A stretch of DNA of 64,000 nt, from positions 1 to 64,000 of the forward strand of contig CAIKMQ010000040.1 of the NCBI GenBank assembly GCA_903828565.1, read 5' to 3'. The position numbers and the translations under genes are program-made. The notes under the pieces are model-generated. The model worked only from the letters and a program-made list of their open reading frames with translations. It ran no database searches and had not been told where the DNA came from. Each line of letters begins with the position of its first letter. The stretch's first letter is position 1. Shown here piece after piece: positions 18,968-28,124 of this stretch. The DNA is from an uncultured Leptolinea sp. GTDB lineage: Bacteria; Chloroflexota; Anaerolineae; Anaerolineales; Anaerolineaceae.

Positions 18968-20176
18968 TTATGCCAGTAATTCGGCTATATGGCGGATAAC
19001 CTCTTCCGCGACTTCATCTTTGGTCATCAAAGGCAAGGATAAGGCACTGTCATCCTTTTGCACCAGCATGACCCGGTTGGTATCCACCGAGAAACCAGCA
19101 TCCGGAGAGCTAATATCATTCGCCACGATCATATCCAGGTTCTTCCGGTGTAATTTGACGCGAGCATTCGTCAGCAAGTCTTCACTCTCCGCTGCAAATC
19201 CCACAACGCATTTCAGGGATGGCCAGGAACCCCGTTTCTCACCAACTGTTTTGAGGATATCCGCCGTCGGTTCAAGCTGAATGACCGGAAGGCCGGCTTC
19301 CTTTTTGATCTTTTCCGGGGAACTTGAAACGGGCCTGAAATCCGCCACGGCAGCAGCCATGATCAACCCCGCTGCGTCTTTGATCTCAGCCATGACCGCA
19401 TCATGCATTTGAGCGGCAGTATCCACCGAAAGGACCCGGCAGCCGTATGGAACGGCAAGCGATGAGCTAGTGATCAGGACGACATCCGCACCCTGGTCGA
19501 TGGCAGCCTGAGCCAATGCATACCCCTGCTTACCACTGGAATGGTTTGTAATGGTGCGCACCGGGTCGATCGCCTCTCGGGTCCCGCCAGCTGTAATCAC
19601 AAGCCGTTTGCCTGACAGGGTGCCGTTCCTTCCGAATATATACCGGGCAGCTCCCATAATGACAGGCGTCTCCTCCATCCGGCCGACACCGACCAATCCT
19701 GAAGCCAGGTGACCGGAGGCAGGCCCAACGAATAATGCCCCGCGCTCACTGAGAATCTTGACATTCTGTTGTGTTGCCGGGTGTGAATACATGCCGGCAT
19801 CCATGGCAGGAACAATGATCATCGGGCAGTGAGATGCCAATGCGGTGACACTGAGCAGATTTTCCGCAAGACCATTTGCCAACCTGGCCAATGTGGTAGC
19901 GCTGGCAGGTGCGACGATGAACAACTCTCCGGCACGTCCCAGACCGATGTGGGTGACGTGGCCTTCACCACCCCAGAGATCCGCATCGGTATAGGCTTTT
20001 CGCCCTGTGACCGATTGAAAGGTCAATGGAGAAATGAACTTCTCTGCAGCGGCAGTCAGAATCACATCCACCAGTGCGCCAGCCTGAGTCAAGCGTGAAG
20101 CCAACTCCGCGCCTTTATATGCAGCAACCGAACCAGTGATTCCCAGTAATACGCGTTGACCAGCCAGAATATTCAT
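18968..20176 (-). CDS. coaBC: Bifunctional phosphopantothenoylcysteine decarboxylase / phosphopantothenate-cysteine ligase
   Basis: Two successive steps of coenzyme A synthesis in one 402-residue protein. The FMN-binding CoaC half starts ILLGITGSVAAYKGAELASRL-like and includes VAPASATTLARLANGLAENLLS and PAMDAGMYSHPATQQN. The CoaB half starts near residue 185 (LVITAGGTREAIDPVRTITNHSSGKQG) and has AAAVADFRP and IVANDISSPDAGFSVDTNRV. It lies 3 bases downstream of coaX, so two non-adjacent CoA steps are co-expressed. CoA is also the donor for the carrier-protein arm of the lipid synthase in this window. Confidence 0.95.
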   Translation of the reverse strand: MNILAGQRVLLGITGSVAAYKGAELASRLTQAGALVDVILTAAAEKFISPLTFQSVTGRKAYTDADLWGGEGHVTHIGLGRAGELFIVAPASATTLARLANGLAENLLSVTALASHCPMIIVPAMDAGMYSHPATQQNVKILSERGALFVGPASGHLASGLVGVGRMEETPVIMGAARYIFGRNGTLSGKRLVITAGGTREAIDPVRTITNHSSGKQGYALAQAAIDQGADVVLITSSSLAVPYGCRVLSVDTAAQMHDAVMAEIKDAAGLIMAAAVADFRPVSSSPEKIKKEAGLPVIQLEPTADILKTVGEKRGSWPSLKCVVGFAAESEDLLTNARVKLHRKNLDMIVANDISSPDAGFSVDTNRVMLVQKDDSALSLPLMTKDEVAEEVIRHIAELLA

Positions 20177-20179
20177 CTC

Positions 20180-20947
20180 TCACCTGTTCATTTCCCAAAG
20201 GATCCGTAAACCTTCCAGAGTCAACCACGGGTCGATGACATTAAAAACATCGGTTTCTTGAGCAATCAGTTCAGCCAACCCGCCGGTGGCAATTGTTTTG
20301 ATCTGTCCACCGCCAAGTTCCCGTTTCATTCTCTCCAGCAGTCCTTCCACCAGGGCGACATATCCGTAATACAGGCCGGATTGCATGGCGTGAACAGTAT
20401 TTCGCCCGATGACACAAGGCGGCCGAACCACATCAATTCGTGGAAGACGGCTGGTATGTTCAGTAAGCGCGTCGGCTGCCGTCAAGATGCCAGGCGCGAT
20501 CGCGCCTCCCAGATACTCACGATCCGCGGTGATGGCATTGAATGTGGTCGCTGTCCCGAAATCCACCACGATCGCGGGCACTCCGTGTAGATGCACCGCT
20601 GCAGCCGCATCCGCGATCCGATCCGGCCCGACACTGGCGGGGCTGTGGTACAGAATGCTGACACCGGTTTTCAGGTCCGGTCCAACCACCAGCGGTTCGC
20701 ATTTAAGGTATCTGCGGCAGGATTCAACCAGCCTGGAAGTTAATTGGGGTACTACTGAGGAAAGAACAATCCCTTCCAGTTCATCCAACTTTACCCCGGC
20801 ATGCTCAAGCAAACCGAGCAATTGCAATCCGTATTCATCCGGCATGCGGTGATGGTCCGTACCCAATCGCCAATGGGGACCGATCTCCCTCCCGCGGTAC
20901 AGGCCGATCGTCAGATTCGTGTTCCCAACATCGATCGCAAGCAGCAT
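20180..20947 (-). CDS. coaX: Type III pantothenate kinase
   Basis: First committed step of CoA synthesis; type III kinases are not feedback-inhibited by CoA. It has the ASKHA fold with MLLAIDVGNTNLTIGLY, the GPDRIADAAAAVHLHG segment, VVDFGTATTFNAI and GGAIAPGILTAADAL. The start is chosen at the ATG at 20947, 6 bases after AGGAG, where the family N-terminus begins. It precedes coaBC. Confidence 0.94.
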   Translation of the reverse strand: MLLAIDVGNTNLTIGLYRGREIGPHWRLGTDHHRMPDEYGLQLLGLLEHAGVKLDELEGIVLSSVVPQLTSRLVESCRRYLKCEPLVVGPDLKTGVSILYHSPASVGPDRIADAAAAVHLHGVPAIVVDFGTATTFNAITADREYLGGAIAPGILTAADALTEHTSRLPRIDVVRPPCVIGRNTVHAMQSGLYYGYVALVEGLLERMKRELGGGQIKTIATGGLAELIAQETDVFNVIDPWLTLEGLRILWEMNR

Positions 20948-21010
20948 AAGAACTCCTACAGAAATTATATACCACGGAACCATGATTCCAGATGGTATAC
21001 CAAAATCAAA

Positions 21011-22882
21011 TCAATCATCCTGCCGCCGGACCTCTTCCACAATCTCGGCTGCGAGGTCATACCGGTTGAATGGCGGCATAATGTAAACCCCCTGAACACG
21101 ATGCCGCATTGCTGCAATAATCTCCAGAGAGATCTTCACCCCCAGTTGATCCACCGGGCCTTTTTCGTTTTCCACTCTGGCCAATATCTCAGGCGGAATT
21201 TCGATCCCCGGAACTTCATGATGGAGGAATGCGGCATGCCGCGCATTGAATATCGGCAGAACCCCCATCAATACCGGAATCTCGATGCAGCCGTGGAGAG
21301 CTTCATAAGCATCCAGGAAGTCCTGCGCCAGATGTGTATCGAAGATAGGTTGTGTCAAAATAAAATCTGCCCCGGCTGCGATCTTGCGCTCTAGATTCTT
21401 AATCTCTGTATCCCGGTTCCTGGCAGTCATATTCATGGCGCATCCCACGAAAAATGTGGTGGGCTGACCGATCTCCGTCCCGGAATGATCGACCCCTTCA
21501 TTGAAACCATCTTTGATCAGTTTGATCAAACCGGAAGGAACCAGATCGTAATTATCCATTGCCTCGGGATAATCTCCGATGGCTGTCGGGTCCCCCATCA
21601 CCACAAAGACATTGCGGATGTTCAACGCGTGGGCTGCGAGCAAGTCGCCCTGAACCCGCAGCATATTTCGACCACGTGTAGGGAAATGCAGTGTAGATTC
21701 GACATTCGCTTTTTTCTGGATCAAGCTGCAGACCGCCCAGGGACTCATCCGCATGCGTGCCATCGGGCTGTCAGCAACATCAATGACATCCACACCGGCT
21801 TCCGCTAACAGGCTCGCTCCCGCGAGCAGTTTGTGGGTGGAAAGCCCACGCGGGGGATCCATTTCAACAGCCGTGACGAACTTGCCAAGTGCCAGTTTCT
21901 GCGCGAACTGCGTGGGTTGTTCACGCTCCTCATCCTCCCCGCTGCCTTCCTCGGCAGACACCTCCAACATGGTGCGTGCTTCCAGCGAAATTGGCTTTTC
22001 TAGAGCAGTACGCATGAAGGTAATATGCTGCGGTGTGGTACCGCAGCACCCGCCGATCACCACCGCCCCGGCAGCGCGAAATGCCGCGGCGTAATCCCCA
22101 AAATACTCTGGCGCGGCCGGATATTTAATCCGTCCACCCACCTGCTCCGGCCAACCGGCATTCGGCATCACCGAGAACAGCCCATCGGGTACTGCATGCC
22201 GCATGGCTTTCAAGATACGTAGTATCTGTGCGGGGCCACCGGAACAATTTACGCCCATGATGTCTGCCCCGGCTTCCTTCAACTCTCGGGCCACTTTACC
22301 GGGATTGTCCCCGAGAAGGGTAAGATCGTCCCGGGTGTAGGTCATGGATGCGATCACCGGGATTTTCGGATTCACCTGCCGGGCAGCCAGGATGGCTTCA
22401 CGCACCTCGAACAGGTCACTGAAAGTTTCCAATATCAACAGGTCTACACCGGCTTCGACCAACGCATGGATCTGTTCATAGAATACTTCGCGTGCCTGCT
22501 CCAGCTTCACCCGTCCAAAGGGGGCAATACGCACACCCAGCGGGCCGACATCTCCTGCAATCAGGATCGGTTTGAAAGAGGCTCCCACTACTTTGCGAGC
22601 CAGTTCGACACCAGCCCGGTTGATCTCTGCCGCCCGGTTCTCCAACCCATGTTTCGCCAGCTTATACCGGTTGGCACTAAAAGTATTCGTTTGGATCATT
22701 TGAGAGCCGGCATCAATATACGAACGGTGAATCTCCGCTACGACCGCTGGATTGTTCAGGTTCAACTCATCGAAACATTGCTCAAAATCCACACCATGCG
22801 AATGCAGGACAGTTCCCATGGCGCCATCAGACAGGAGCGTCTTGCCGAGCTTCAATTCATTGATCAAAGTAGTGGTTTCCAT
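21011..22882 (-). CDS. Bifunctional homocysteine S-methyltransferase / methylenetetrahydrofolate reductase
   Basis: The N-terminal half (to about 300) is a zinc-dependent homocysteine methyltransferase domain: LLSDGAMGTVLHSHG, the Zn ligands in GVNCSGG and IGGCCGTTPQHI. The C-terminal half (about 330-620) is an FAD-type MTHFR: AVEMDPPRGLSTHKLL, FVVMGDPTAIGDYP, GADFILTQPIFD. This YitJ-like fusion would supply methyl-folate to MetH. It starts 3 bases after the metH stop behind AGGAG and so falls under the same SAM-I riboswitch. Confidence 0.93.
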   Translation of the reverse strand: METTTLINELKLGKTLLSDGAMGTVLHSHGVDFEQCFDELNLNNPAVVAEIHRSYIDAGSQMIQTNTFSANRYKLAKHGLENRAAEINRAGVELARKVVGASFKPILIAGDVGPLGVRIAPFGRVKLEQAREVFYEQIHALVEAGVDLLILETFSDLFEVREAILAARQVNPKIPVIASMTYTRDDLTLLGDNPGKVARELKEAGADIMGVNCSGGPAQILRILKAMRHAVPDGLFSVMPNAGWPEQVGGRIKYPAAPEYFGDYAAAFRAAGAVVIGGCCGTTPQHITFMRTALEKPISLEARTMLEVSAEEGSGEDEEREQPTQFAQKLALGKFVTAVEMDPPRGLSTHKLLAGASLLAEAGVDVIDVADSPMARMRMSPWAVCSLIQKKANVESTLHFPTRGRNMLRVQGDLLAAHALNIRNVFVVMGDPTAIGDYPEAMDNYDLVPSGLIKLIKDGFNEGVDHSGTEIGQPTTFFVGCAMNMTARNRDTEIKNLERKIAAGADFILTQPIFDTHLAQDFLDAYEALHGCIEIPVLMGVLPIFNARHAAFLHHEVPGIEIPPEILARVENEKGPVDQLGVKISLEIIAAMRHRVQGVYIMPPFNRYDLAAEIVEEVRRQDD

Positions 22883-22885
22883 GGC

Positions 22886-25800
22886 TTACTCCTGATTTGG
22901 GATCAATTGATCAATACGGCTTTCGCCAGTATTGAAATACCGCGCCTGCGGGTGATGAACGATAATCGCGGCGGTGCTCTGCTCTGGTACCATCTGGTAC
23001 GCGGAGGTCAAAGTCATACCGAGCAATTTTTCCACCTGAAGTAGCCGGAAAACGCGGGCATGATCTGCCAGCTCAGGGATGGCCGGGTACCCCCACGAAT
23101 ACCTCTTCCCATGCCCGATCGGCAAGTTGAGCAGGCTGAGCAAATGTTGATGCAATGTCTCTGCGGCTGCCTCTGCGGTCTGTACTGCCAACCCATGAGT
23201 AAAATAGGCTTCGGTGTATTGCCCCTCAGATTGCAACCTGTCAAACCGGCGGGTGGCCTCGGCGCCAACTGTCACCACCTGAAAACCGACCAGGTCCATT
23301 CGCCAGCCGCTGACCGGAGCAAAGTAATCCGCCAGGCACAACCCATCCCCTGATTGCTGACGCGGGAAGGAGAAGCGTTCGATTTCCACCTTTTCACCCG
23401 CGGATAGCCGCATGGGGTCAAAGATTAGCAGGTTATTCCCATGCGATTGGGCAGGCAAAAAAGCATAAACACCCTGCGGTTTCAGCCAGCCTTCACGCAG
23501 TGCATCGTTTTGCATCTGGGCTAACCGGGAGCCAAAGTCTTCTTTCGTCTTTTCCCACTCTTCACCATGCTGGTTCTTGGCACCCCAACTCAAACGGAAC
23601 AACTCATTTCTGGAAAGGTGCGTGAACACCTCCTGCAAGGGAAGCTCTTCGACCAAGTGAACAGAATAGTCAGGCGCAACCGGTATGGATGGTGCAGGTT
23701 CAACTGTATCTCCTGTCACACCTGGCCGAGGTTTTTCCCGCTTTTCTGCTGAAAGTCCAAGTTCCAGGTCGGCACCGCGGAGGATCTGCTGGTAAGCAGC
23801 CTCCCGTGTCTCCTCCTTACGGAGCTCTTCCATGGTATTCAGCCCCTCGAAGGCATCTTTACAGTAGAAAACACCTCCCTGATAATACCGCCCCGCTTCA
23901 GTCCTTAGGATGCGGCGGCCAAAACGTTCGTTGATGGCCGCACCACCGATCAGCACCGGTATCTTCGATCCGCGGCGATCCAATTCATTAACGATCAATT
24001 GCATCTGCTTGCTGGTGCTGACCAGCAGAGCGCTCAAACCAATGGCATCCGCATTATCTTCCACTGCGCGGGTAATGATCGTTTCAGCCGGGACTTGCTT
24101 ACCCAGGTCCACCACTTCAAAGCCGTTATTCGAAAGAATGGTCTTTACTAGGTTTTTGCCAATATCATGGACATCACCATACACGGTCGCCAAAACCATC
24201 TTGCCCTTACTGGTACCTGCCTGTTTATCCAGGTAGTTTTCCAGATGGCTGACAGCCACCTTCATCACTTCTGCGGATTGCAGCACAAAGGGTAAGATCA
24301 ATTCACCGCTGCCAAATTTATCGCCCACTTCTTTCATTGCCGGAAGTAGGACTTCATTCAACACACTCACCGCAGAGTCTCCGCGGCTCTCCGCTGCTGC
24401 GGGTTGGATGAGCACGTCAATATCACTCTCCACACCCTCTTTCACCCGGTGCAATATCTTCCAATGCAGTCTCTCTGCCGAATTCATCCCCTGCAATGGG
24501 TCCGCAGATGGCTGGCGGCCTGTAGAACCTGCCCCGGCACTTGTGAAATGCTCAATGAACCGCGGCAGAGCATCTGCCCGCCGGTTTAGAATCAAATCCT
24601 CACACAGCTCGATCTCTTCCCGCGGCAAGTCTGCATAGGGAATGATCTGAGCCGGATTGACGATCGCCATATCCAGGCCGGCCTGCACCGCGTGATGCAG
24701 CATGACACTGTTCAGTACACCGCGGCTGTTGGCAGATAAACCGAACGAAACATTACTGACACCGAGAGATGTCAGCACTCCCGGCAGCTCAGCCTTGATC
24801 CGCCGGATGCCATCGAGTGTTTCACGAGCTGAGCTGGCAAAATCCGGGTCTCCGGTTCCCAGGGTAAATGTCAGGGCGTCGATCACAACATCCCCGGCTT
24901 TCAGGTGGAATTCATCCACAGCCATCTTCACCAGGCGACGGGCAACATCCAACTTTCTTTCAGCCGTGCGTGCCATGCCAGTTTCATCGATCGTCAGCAC
25001 CATTACCGCAGCGTTATACTTCTTCGCCAGCGAAAAGATGCGGCTTGCCTTTTGCGGACCCGCTTCCAGATTGGTTGAATTGATCAGGCATTTCCCCGGA
25101 GCGGTCTGCAGCGCAGCTTCCACCACATCCGCCTCGGTGGAATCGATAATGAATGGCGCTTTTACCGCAGCAGATACTTTCTTGATCACCCGCCGCATCG
25201 TCTCTACCTCATCCCCACGTTCGGTCAGAGCCACACAAACATCCAACCCGTGAGCGCCATTATCCACCTGAGTACGGGCGATGGAAACCATACCGTCATA
25301 ATCATTGGCCAACAATAGCTGTTTGAATTTGGCACTCCCCTGGGCATTCAACCGCTCCCCGATCAAGAATGGAGCTGGCACCTGGATGGTGCTCACCGCG
25401 CTTGTCCCTGAAGCCAGGCTGGCTGGCTGCAGCGGATGTTCAGCAGATTGCGGTGTCTGCTGGATCTTACCAACCAGCTGGCGCATGTGTTCGGGGGTTG
25501 TGCCACAGCATCCGCCAACCACACGGACATGGTATTTCTCCACAAACTCTGCCAGCATCTCAGCGAACGGTTCCGGCTGCAAAGGGTAAACCGCCTGACC
25601 GTCAACATTCAGCGGCAGCCCGGCATTGGGGATGCAAGAGACCGGCAAGGCAGAGATCTCATCCAGTACGCGGATGGGTTCGCGCATATGCTCGGGGCCG
25701 GTTGAGCAGTTCAGGCCGATCACATCGATCGGCAAGCCGTCCAGAATCGTACCGACTGCCTGAATATCCGTCCCGAGCAGCATTCGCCCGGTGGTATCCA

Positions 25801-26413
25801 GTGTCACCTGCGCCTGGATCGGAAGCCAGGTGCCCGTATCACTGAATGCCTGAGTAATGCCCAGGATGGCGGCTTTCACTTCCAGGATATCTTGCGAGGT
25901 TTCGATCAGGAGAAGATCCACACCACCGCGGATCAGACCGGTTGCCTGCTCTCGAAAGATTTCACTTAATGTTTCAAAGGAGATGTCTGATAACTGCGGG
26001 TCATCGATCGACGGCAGTTTACCTGAAGGGCCGATGGAACCCGCTACCAGGCGCGGACGACCGGGCAGGCTGAACTCATCCGCCACCCGCCGGGCCAACG
26101 TGGCAGCGGCAATGTTGATTTGTGTTACTTTTTCCTGTAATCCATATTCAGAAAGGGTCAGGCGGTTGGAGCGAAAAGTGCAGGTTTCGATCACATCTAC
26201 GCCGGCTTCCAAAAAGGAACGATGTACTGCTTCAACCGCAGCCGGGTAGCTTATTACCAGGTGATCGTTACATCCGGCCAAATGCTCACCACCGAAATGG
26301 CTTGCATCCAGGTTCATCTTCTGCAGGCTGGTTCCCATAGCCCCATCAAAGACCACCACGCGGGCAGCCAGGAGATCAAGGTATTTTCGGTTGGTGTATG
26401 GGCGGGTTTCCAT
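22886..26413 (-). CDS. metH: Cobalamin-dependent methionine synthase
   Basis: Transfers methyl from methyl-tetrahydrofolate to homocysteine via cob(I)alamin. The modules run in order: homocysteine/Zn domain (VVFDGAMGTSLQKMNLD, GLNCSTGPEHM, VVGGCCGTTPEHM), pterin-binding barrel (from about 360: GERLNAQGSAKFK), B12 cap and binding domain with the lower-ligand motif DVHDIGKNLV (about 760), and SAM-dependent reactivation domain at the end (YFAPVSGWRMDLVGFQVVT; SWGYPAIPE). The start is the ATG 5 bases after GGAGG. The full-length form includes its own reactivation domain. Confidence 0.96.
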   Translation of the reverse strand: METRPYTNRKYLDLLAARVVVFDGAMGTSLQKMNLDASHFGGEHLAGCNDHLVISYPAAVEAVHRSFLEAGVDVIETCTFRSNRLTLSEYGLQEKVTQINIAAATLARRVADEFSLPGRPRLVAGSIGPSGKLPSIDDPQLSDISFETLSEIFREQATGLIRGGVDLLLIETSQDILEVKAAILGITQAFSDTGTWLPIQAQVTLDTTGRMLLGTDIQAVGTILDGLPIDVIGLNCSTGPEHMREPIRVLDEISALPVSCIPNAGLPLNVDGQAVYPLQPEPFAEMLAEFVEKYHVRVVGGCCGTTPEHMRQLVGKIQQTPQSAEHPLQPASLASGTSAVSTIQVPAPFLIGERLNAQGSAKFKQLLLANDYDGMVSIARTQVDNGAHGLDVCVALTERGDEVETMRRVIKKVSAAVKAPFIIDSTEADVVEAALQTAPGKCLINSTNLEAGPQKASRIFSLAKKYNAAVMVLTIDETGMARTAERKLDVARRLVKMAVDEFHLKAGDVVIDALTFTLGTGDPDFASSARETLDGIRRIKAELPGVLTSLGVSNVSFGLSANSRGVLNSVMLHHAVQAGLDMAIVNPAQIIPYADLPREEIELCEDLILNRRADALPRFIEHFTSAGAGSTGRQPSADPLQGMNSAERLHWKILHRVKEGVESDIDVLIQPAAAESRGDSAVSVLNEVLLPAMKEVGDKFGSGELILPFVLQSAEVMKVAVSHLENYLDKQAGTSKGKMVLATVYGDVHDIGKNLVKTILSNNGFEVVDLGKQVPAETIITRAVEDNADAIGLSALLVSTSKQMQLIVNELDRRGSKIPVLIGGAAINERFGRRILRTEAGRYYQGGVFYCKDAFEGLNTMEELRKEETREAAYQQILRGADLELGLSAEKREKPRPGVTGDTVEPAPSIPVAPDYSVHLVEELPLQEVFTHLSRNELFRLSWGAKNQHGEEWEKTKEDFGSRLAQMQNDALREGWLKPQGVYAFLPAQSHGNNLLIFDPMRLSAGEKVEIERFSFPRQQSGDGLCLADYFAPVSGWRMDLVGFQVVTVGAEATRRFDRLQSEGQYTEAYFTHGLAVQTAEAAAETLHQHLLSLLNLPIGHGKRYSWGYPAIPELADHARVFRLLQVEKLLGMTLTSAYQMVPEQSTAAIIVHHPQARYFNTGESRIDQLIPNQE

Positions 26414-26435
26414 GTTTCCTCCAGTAATAAACAAA

Positions 26436-26458
26436 CAGCCTCCCGGCAAGAGAGGCTG
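26436..26458 (-). terminator. Expression-platform terminator of the metH SAM riboswitch
   Basis: On the minus strand CAGCCTC and GAGGCTG form a stem followed by TTTGTTTATT, placed between the SAM-I aptamer and the metH ribosome site. This is the geometry of transcription termination upon SAM binding. Confidence 0.8.
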
Positions 26459-26469
26459 AACAGCGCGGA

Positions 26470-26570
26470 TGATCCATCATCTTTCAGGCAGAAGCCTGAC
26501 GGATTTGGCACCGATCTGGTTGCCGAGGTTTCATGGGGCCGGTCCCTCCACCTCTCGCGATGAGTATGGA
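26470..26570 (-). promoter_or_regulatory. SAM-I riboswitch (S-box) controlling metH operon
   Basis: Read on the minus strand the conserved S-box blocks appear in order: GAGAGGTGGAGGGACCGGCC, CCATGAAACCTCGGCAACC, then GGTGCCAAATCC and CTGAAAGATGATGG. P1 can close through TCATC and GATGA. Together with the downstream terminator this is a canonical OFF switch: abundant SAM stops transcription of metH and of the downstream MTHFR fusion gene. Recognition is by consensus, not covariance scoring. Confidence 0.95.
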
Positions 26571-26573
26571 AGG

Positions 26574-26602
26574 AGTTTATCACACCCGTTTAAAGCATTC
26601 AA
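26574..26602 (-). promoter_or_regulatory. Putative promoter of the metH riboswitch transcript
   Basis: TTGAAT and TAAACT are spaced by 17 bases on the minus strand just upstream of the aptamer. The -35 box overlaps one arm of the response-regulator-side hairpin. Confidence 0.4.
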
Positions 26603-26622
26603 GGGGCTCACGCCCCTTGAAT
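26597..26622 (-). terminator. Hairpin after the response regulator gene
   Basis: An 11-bp perfect stem (ATTCAAGGGGC with GCCCCTTGAAT, loop TCAC) lies between the response regulator stop and the metH riboswitch. The T-run is poor on the minus strand (TGCTTTAAAC), so efficiency is uncertain. Confidence 0.55.
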
Positions 26623-26643
26623 CATACAAAAATATATATTCTG

Positions 26644-27453
26644 CTAGTTTCGCTGCCCCGGCTGCTTGAACCGCCGGCTGATGGCAGGTGCGGAATCATC
26701 CGTGGCCAGGCGGTAGCCCAACCCTTCACGGCTGATGATGATGCGTGGATGATGCGGGTAGATCTCGAGCTTGCGGCGCAGGATGTGTACAAAGTACTTG
26801 ATGCGTTTCTGAATCTTGTCGTTATCCTCGCCCCAAACCTCTGTGGCGATGGTCTCTTTCGTAACCAGGCGCGGCGCGTTCTTGGCTAAAATGGCCAATA
26901 CTTCAAACTCTACGCGCGGCAGCAGGTAACTTTTGCCACGCAAGGTGACTTCGCGGGCATCCAGGTCGATGGAGAGGTTCACGTTCGGGAAGTGGAAAAC
27001 CCGCACCGGATCCACCTTCTGATTGCGGCGCACGACCGTATTGATTCGCGCGACCAGCTCAGCCGGGTAGAACGGCTTGATCACGTAATCTTCCGCGCCG
27101 AACTGCAAACCTTCCACAATATCATCCTTCTGGATCTTGGCAGAGACGATCAGTACCGGCGCGTTGGTGATGTTGCGCAAGTTGCGATAAGTGGCATAGC
27201 CGTCCATCTCCGGCATCATCAGATCCAGCAGGATGACATCCGGCTTGGTCTCAGGGCATTTATTGATGGCATCCATTCCACTGCTAGCGCCGATCACATC
27301 CATGCCGGCATCCATCAATACATATTTCATCATGCGTACAGTTTCCGGTTCGTCATCCACGATCATGGCTGTCAATCGTTTCTGCGAACTCTGAACCAGG
27401 TCCAGATCGAAACCCGGTGAAGTTTTGGTCATTCCCAGTGGAGCGGTGGTCAT
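26644..27453 (-). CDS. Orphan OmpR-type response regulator
   Basis: A receiver domain begins at about residue 30 (TAMIVDDEPETVRMM). It has the phospho-acceptor Asp in VILLDLMMPEMDG, Ser in VLIVSAKIQ and Lys in VIKPFYPAELVARI. A winged-helix DNA-binding domain follows (from about 150: VNLSIDLDAREVTLRGK, LVTKETIATEVWGED, RIIISREGLGYRL). The 30-residue N-terminal tail is unusual. No histidine kinase is next to it. ATG follows AGGAGG. It has its own consensus promoter and a structured leader. Confidence 0.9.
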   Translation of the reverse strand: MTTAPLGMTKTSPGFDLDLVQSSQKRLTAMIVDDEPETVRMMKYVLMDAGMDVIGASSGMDAINKCPETKPDVILLDLMMPEMDGYATYRNLRNITNAPVLIVSAKIQKDDIVEGLQFGAEDYVIKPFYPAELVARINTVVRRNQKVDPVRVFHFPNVNLSIDLDAREVTLRGKSYLLPRVEFEVLAILAKNAPRLVTKETIATEVWGEDNDKIQKRIKYFVHILRRKLEIYPHHPRIIISREGLGYRLATDDSAPAISRRFKQPGQRN

Positions 27454-27479
27454 AGTCCTCCTGTAATTATGCGTTTAAA

Positions 27480-27587
27480 GAAAGCAAACCGGCACAACGG
27501 CCGGTTTCGCTACTTGCTCCCTGCTGGTAATACCGGGGGATGCCCGGAGAAGCGACCAAATTTTACCAACAGTTCAACGCAATCCTT
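27480..27587 (-). ncRNA. Structured 5' leader of the response regulator mRNA (candidate cis-regulatory RNA)
   Basis: The leader is about 130 bases between the predicted start of transcription and the ATG. On the minus strand GGTCGCT can pair with AGCGAAACC, CTCC with GGAG and CCGGG with CCCGG, giving a folded domain. It overlaps a terminator-like hairpin (AAACCGGC with GCCGGTTT, followed by TGCTTTCTTT). No known riboswitch consensus was recognised. Function is unproven. Confidence 0.4.
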
Positions 27588-27593
27588 ATCAAT

Positions 27594-27623
27594 ATTATAT
27601 ACAGGTAGGAAGTTGTTTGTCAA
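27594..27623 (-). promoter_or_regulatory. Consensus sigma-70-type promoter for the response regulator
   Basis: On the minus strand a perfect TTGACA lies 18 bases from a perfect TATAAT. Transcription would start near 27587, giving the leader described separately. Confidence 0.7.
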
Positions 27624-27660
27624 TCATGAAATTCGGGTTATCGTTATCATCACTAAATAG

Positions 27661-27882
27661 TTATAATTTCCATCGGCGCCCACATTCTTGACATACTGCT
27701 TCAGTATGGGATTTGGATTTTGTTTTGCTATTAGTTAATAGTGGGATGATGATTACTAATCCAAAGGTGCACACTGCCAAGATTATCCAAAAAAACCAAC
27801 CTAAACACCCTCGATGTTTGGTTTTTACCTCAGTAACTACTTGTGTTATTACATTCGTACTACCACATTTCGGACATCTCAT
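27661..27882 (-). CDS. Small zinc-ribbon membrane protein
   Basis: A 73-residue protein with two CxxC pairs (MRCPKCGS at the N-terminus, VCQECGRR at the C-terminus) flanking one hydrophobic segment (GWFFWIILAVCTFGLVIIIPLL). The pairs would form one zinc ribbon on the same side of a short hairpin or tether. AGGAGG precedes ATG by about 9 bases. The region is clearly more A/T-rich than its neighbours, suggesting transfer. The function is unknown. Confidence 0.65.
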   Translation of the reverse strand: MRCPKCGSTNVITQVVTEVKTKHRGCLGWFFWIILAVCTFGLVIIIPLLTNSKTKSKSHTEAVCQECGRRWKL

Positions 27883-28087
27883 TTTTTACCTCCTTTTCGA
27901 TTATTAATAAACTATAACTTATTATATATGTTCATCTTTTGAGAGGGTATAGATTCGCCAATCGAATTCGAACAAGATCAACACTTAGCCGTTTCCTGTG
28001 TCTATTTTTTCTGGGTAAACCTCAATCGTCGGTCCCCGTATGGGGGGCGTGGATTGCTGTATAAAAACTACTGCTTTTCCTTAAATG

Positions 28088-28109
28088 AAAAATCCCCGTT
28101 TTTGGGGAT
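28088..28109 (-). terminator. Terminator downstream of tRNA-Leu
   Basis: The minus strand reads ATCCCC-AAAAAC-GGGGAT followed by TTTTCATTT, 16 bases after the tRNA 3' end. Confidence 0.75.
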
Positions 28110-28124
28110 ATTCATCAGGTTTTG

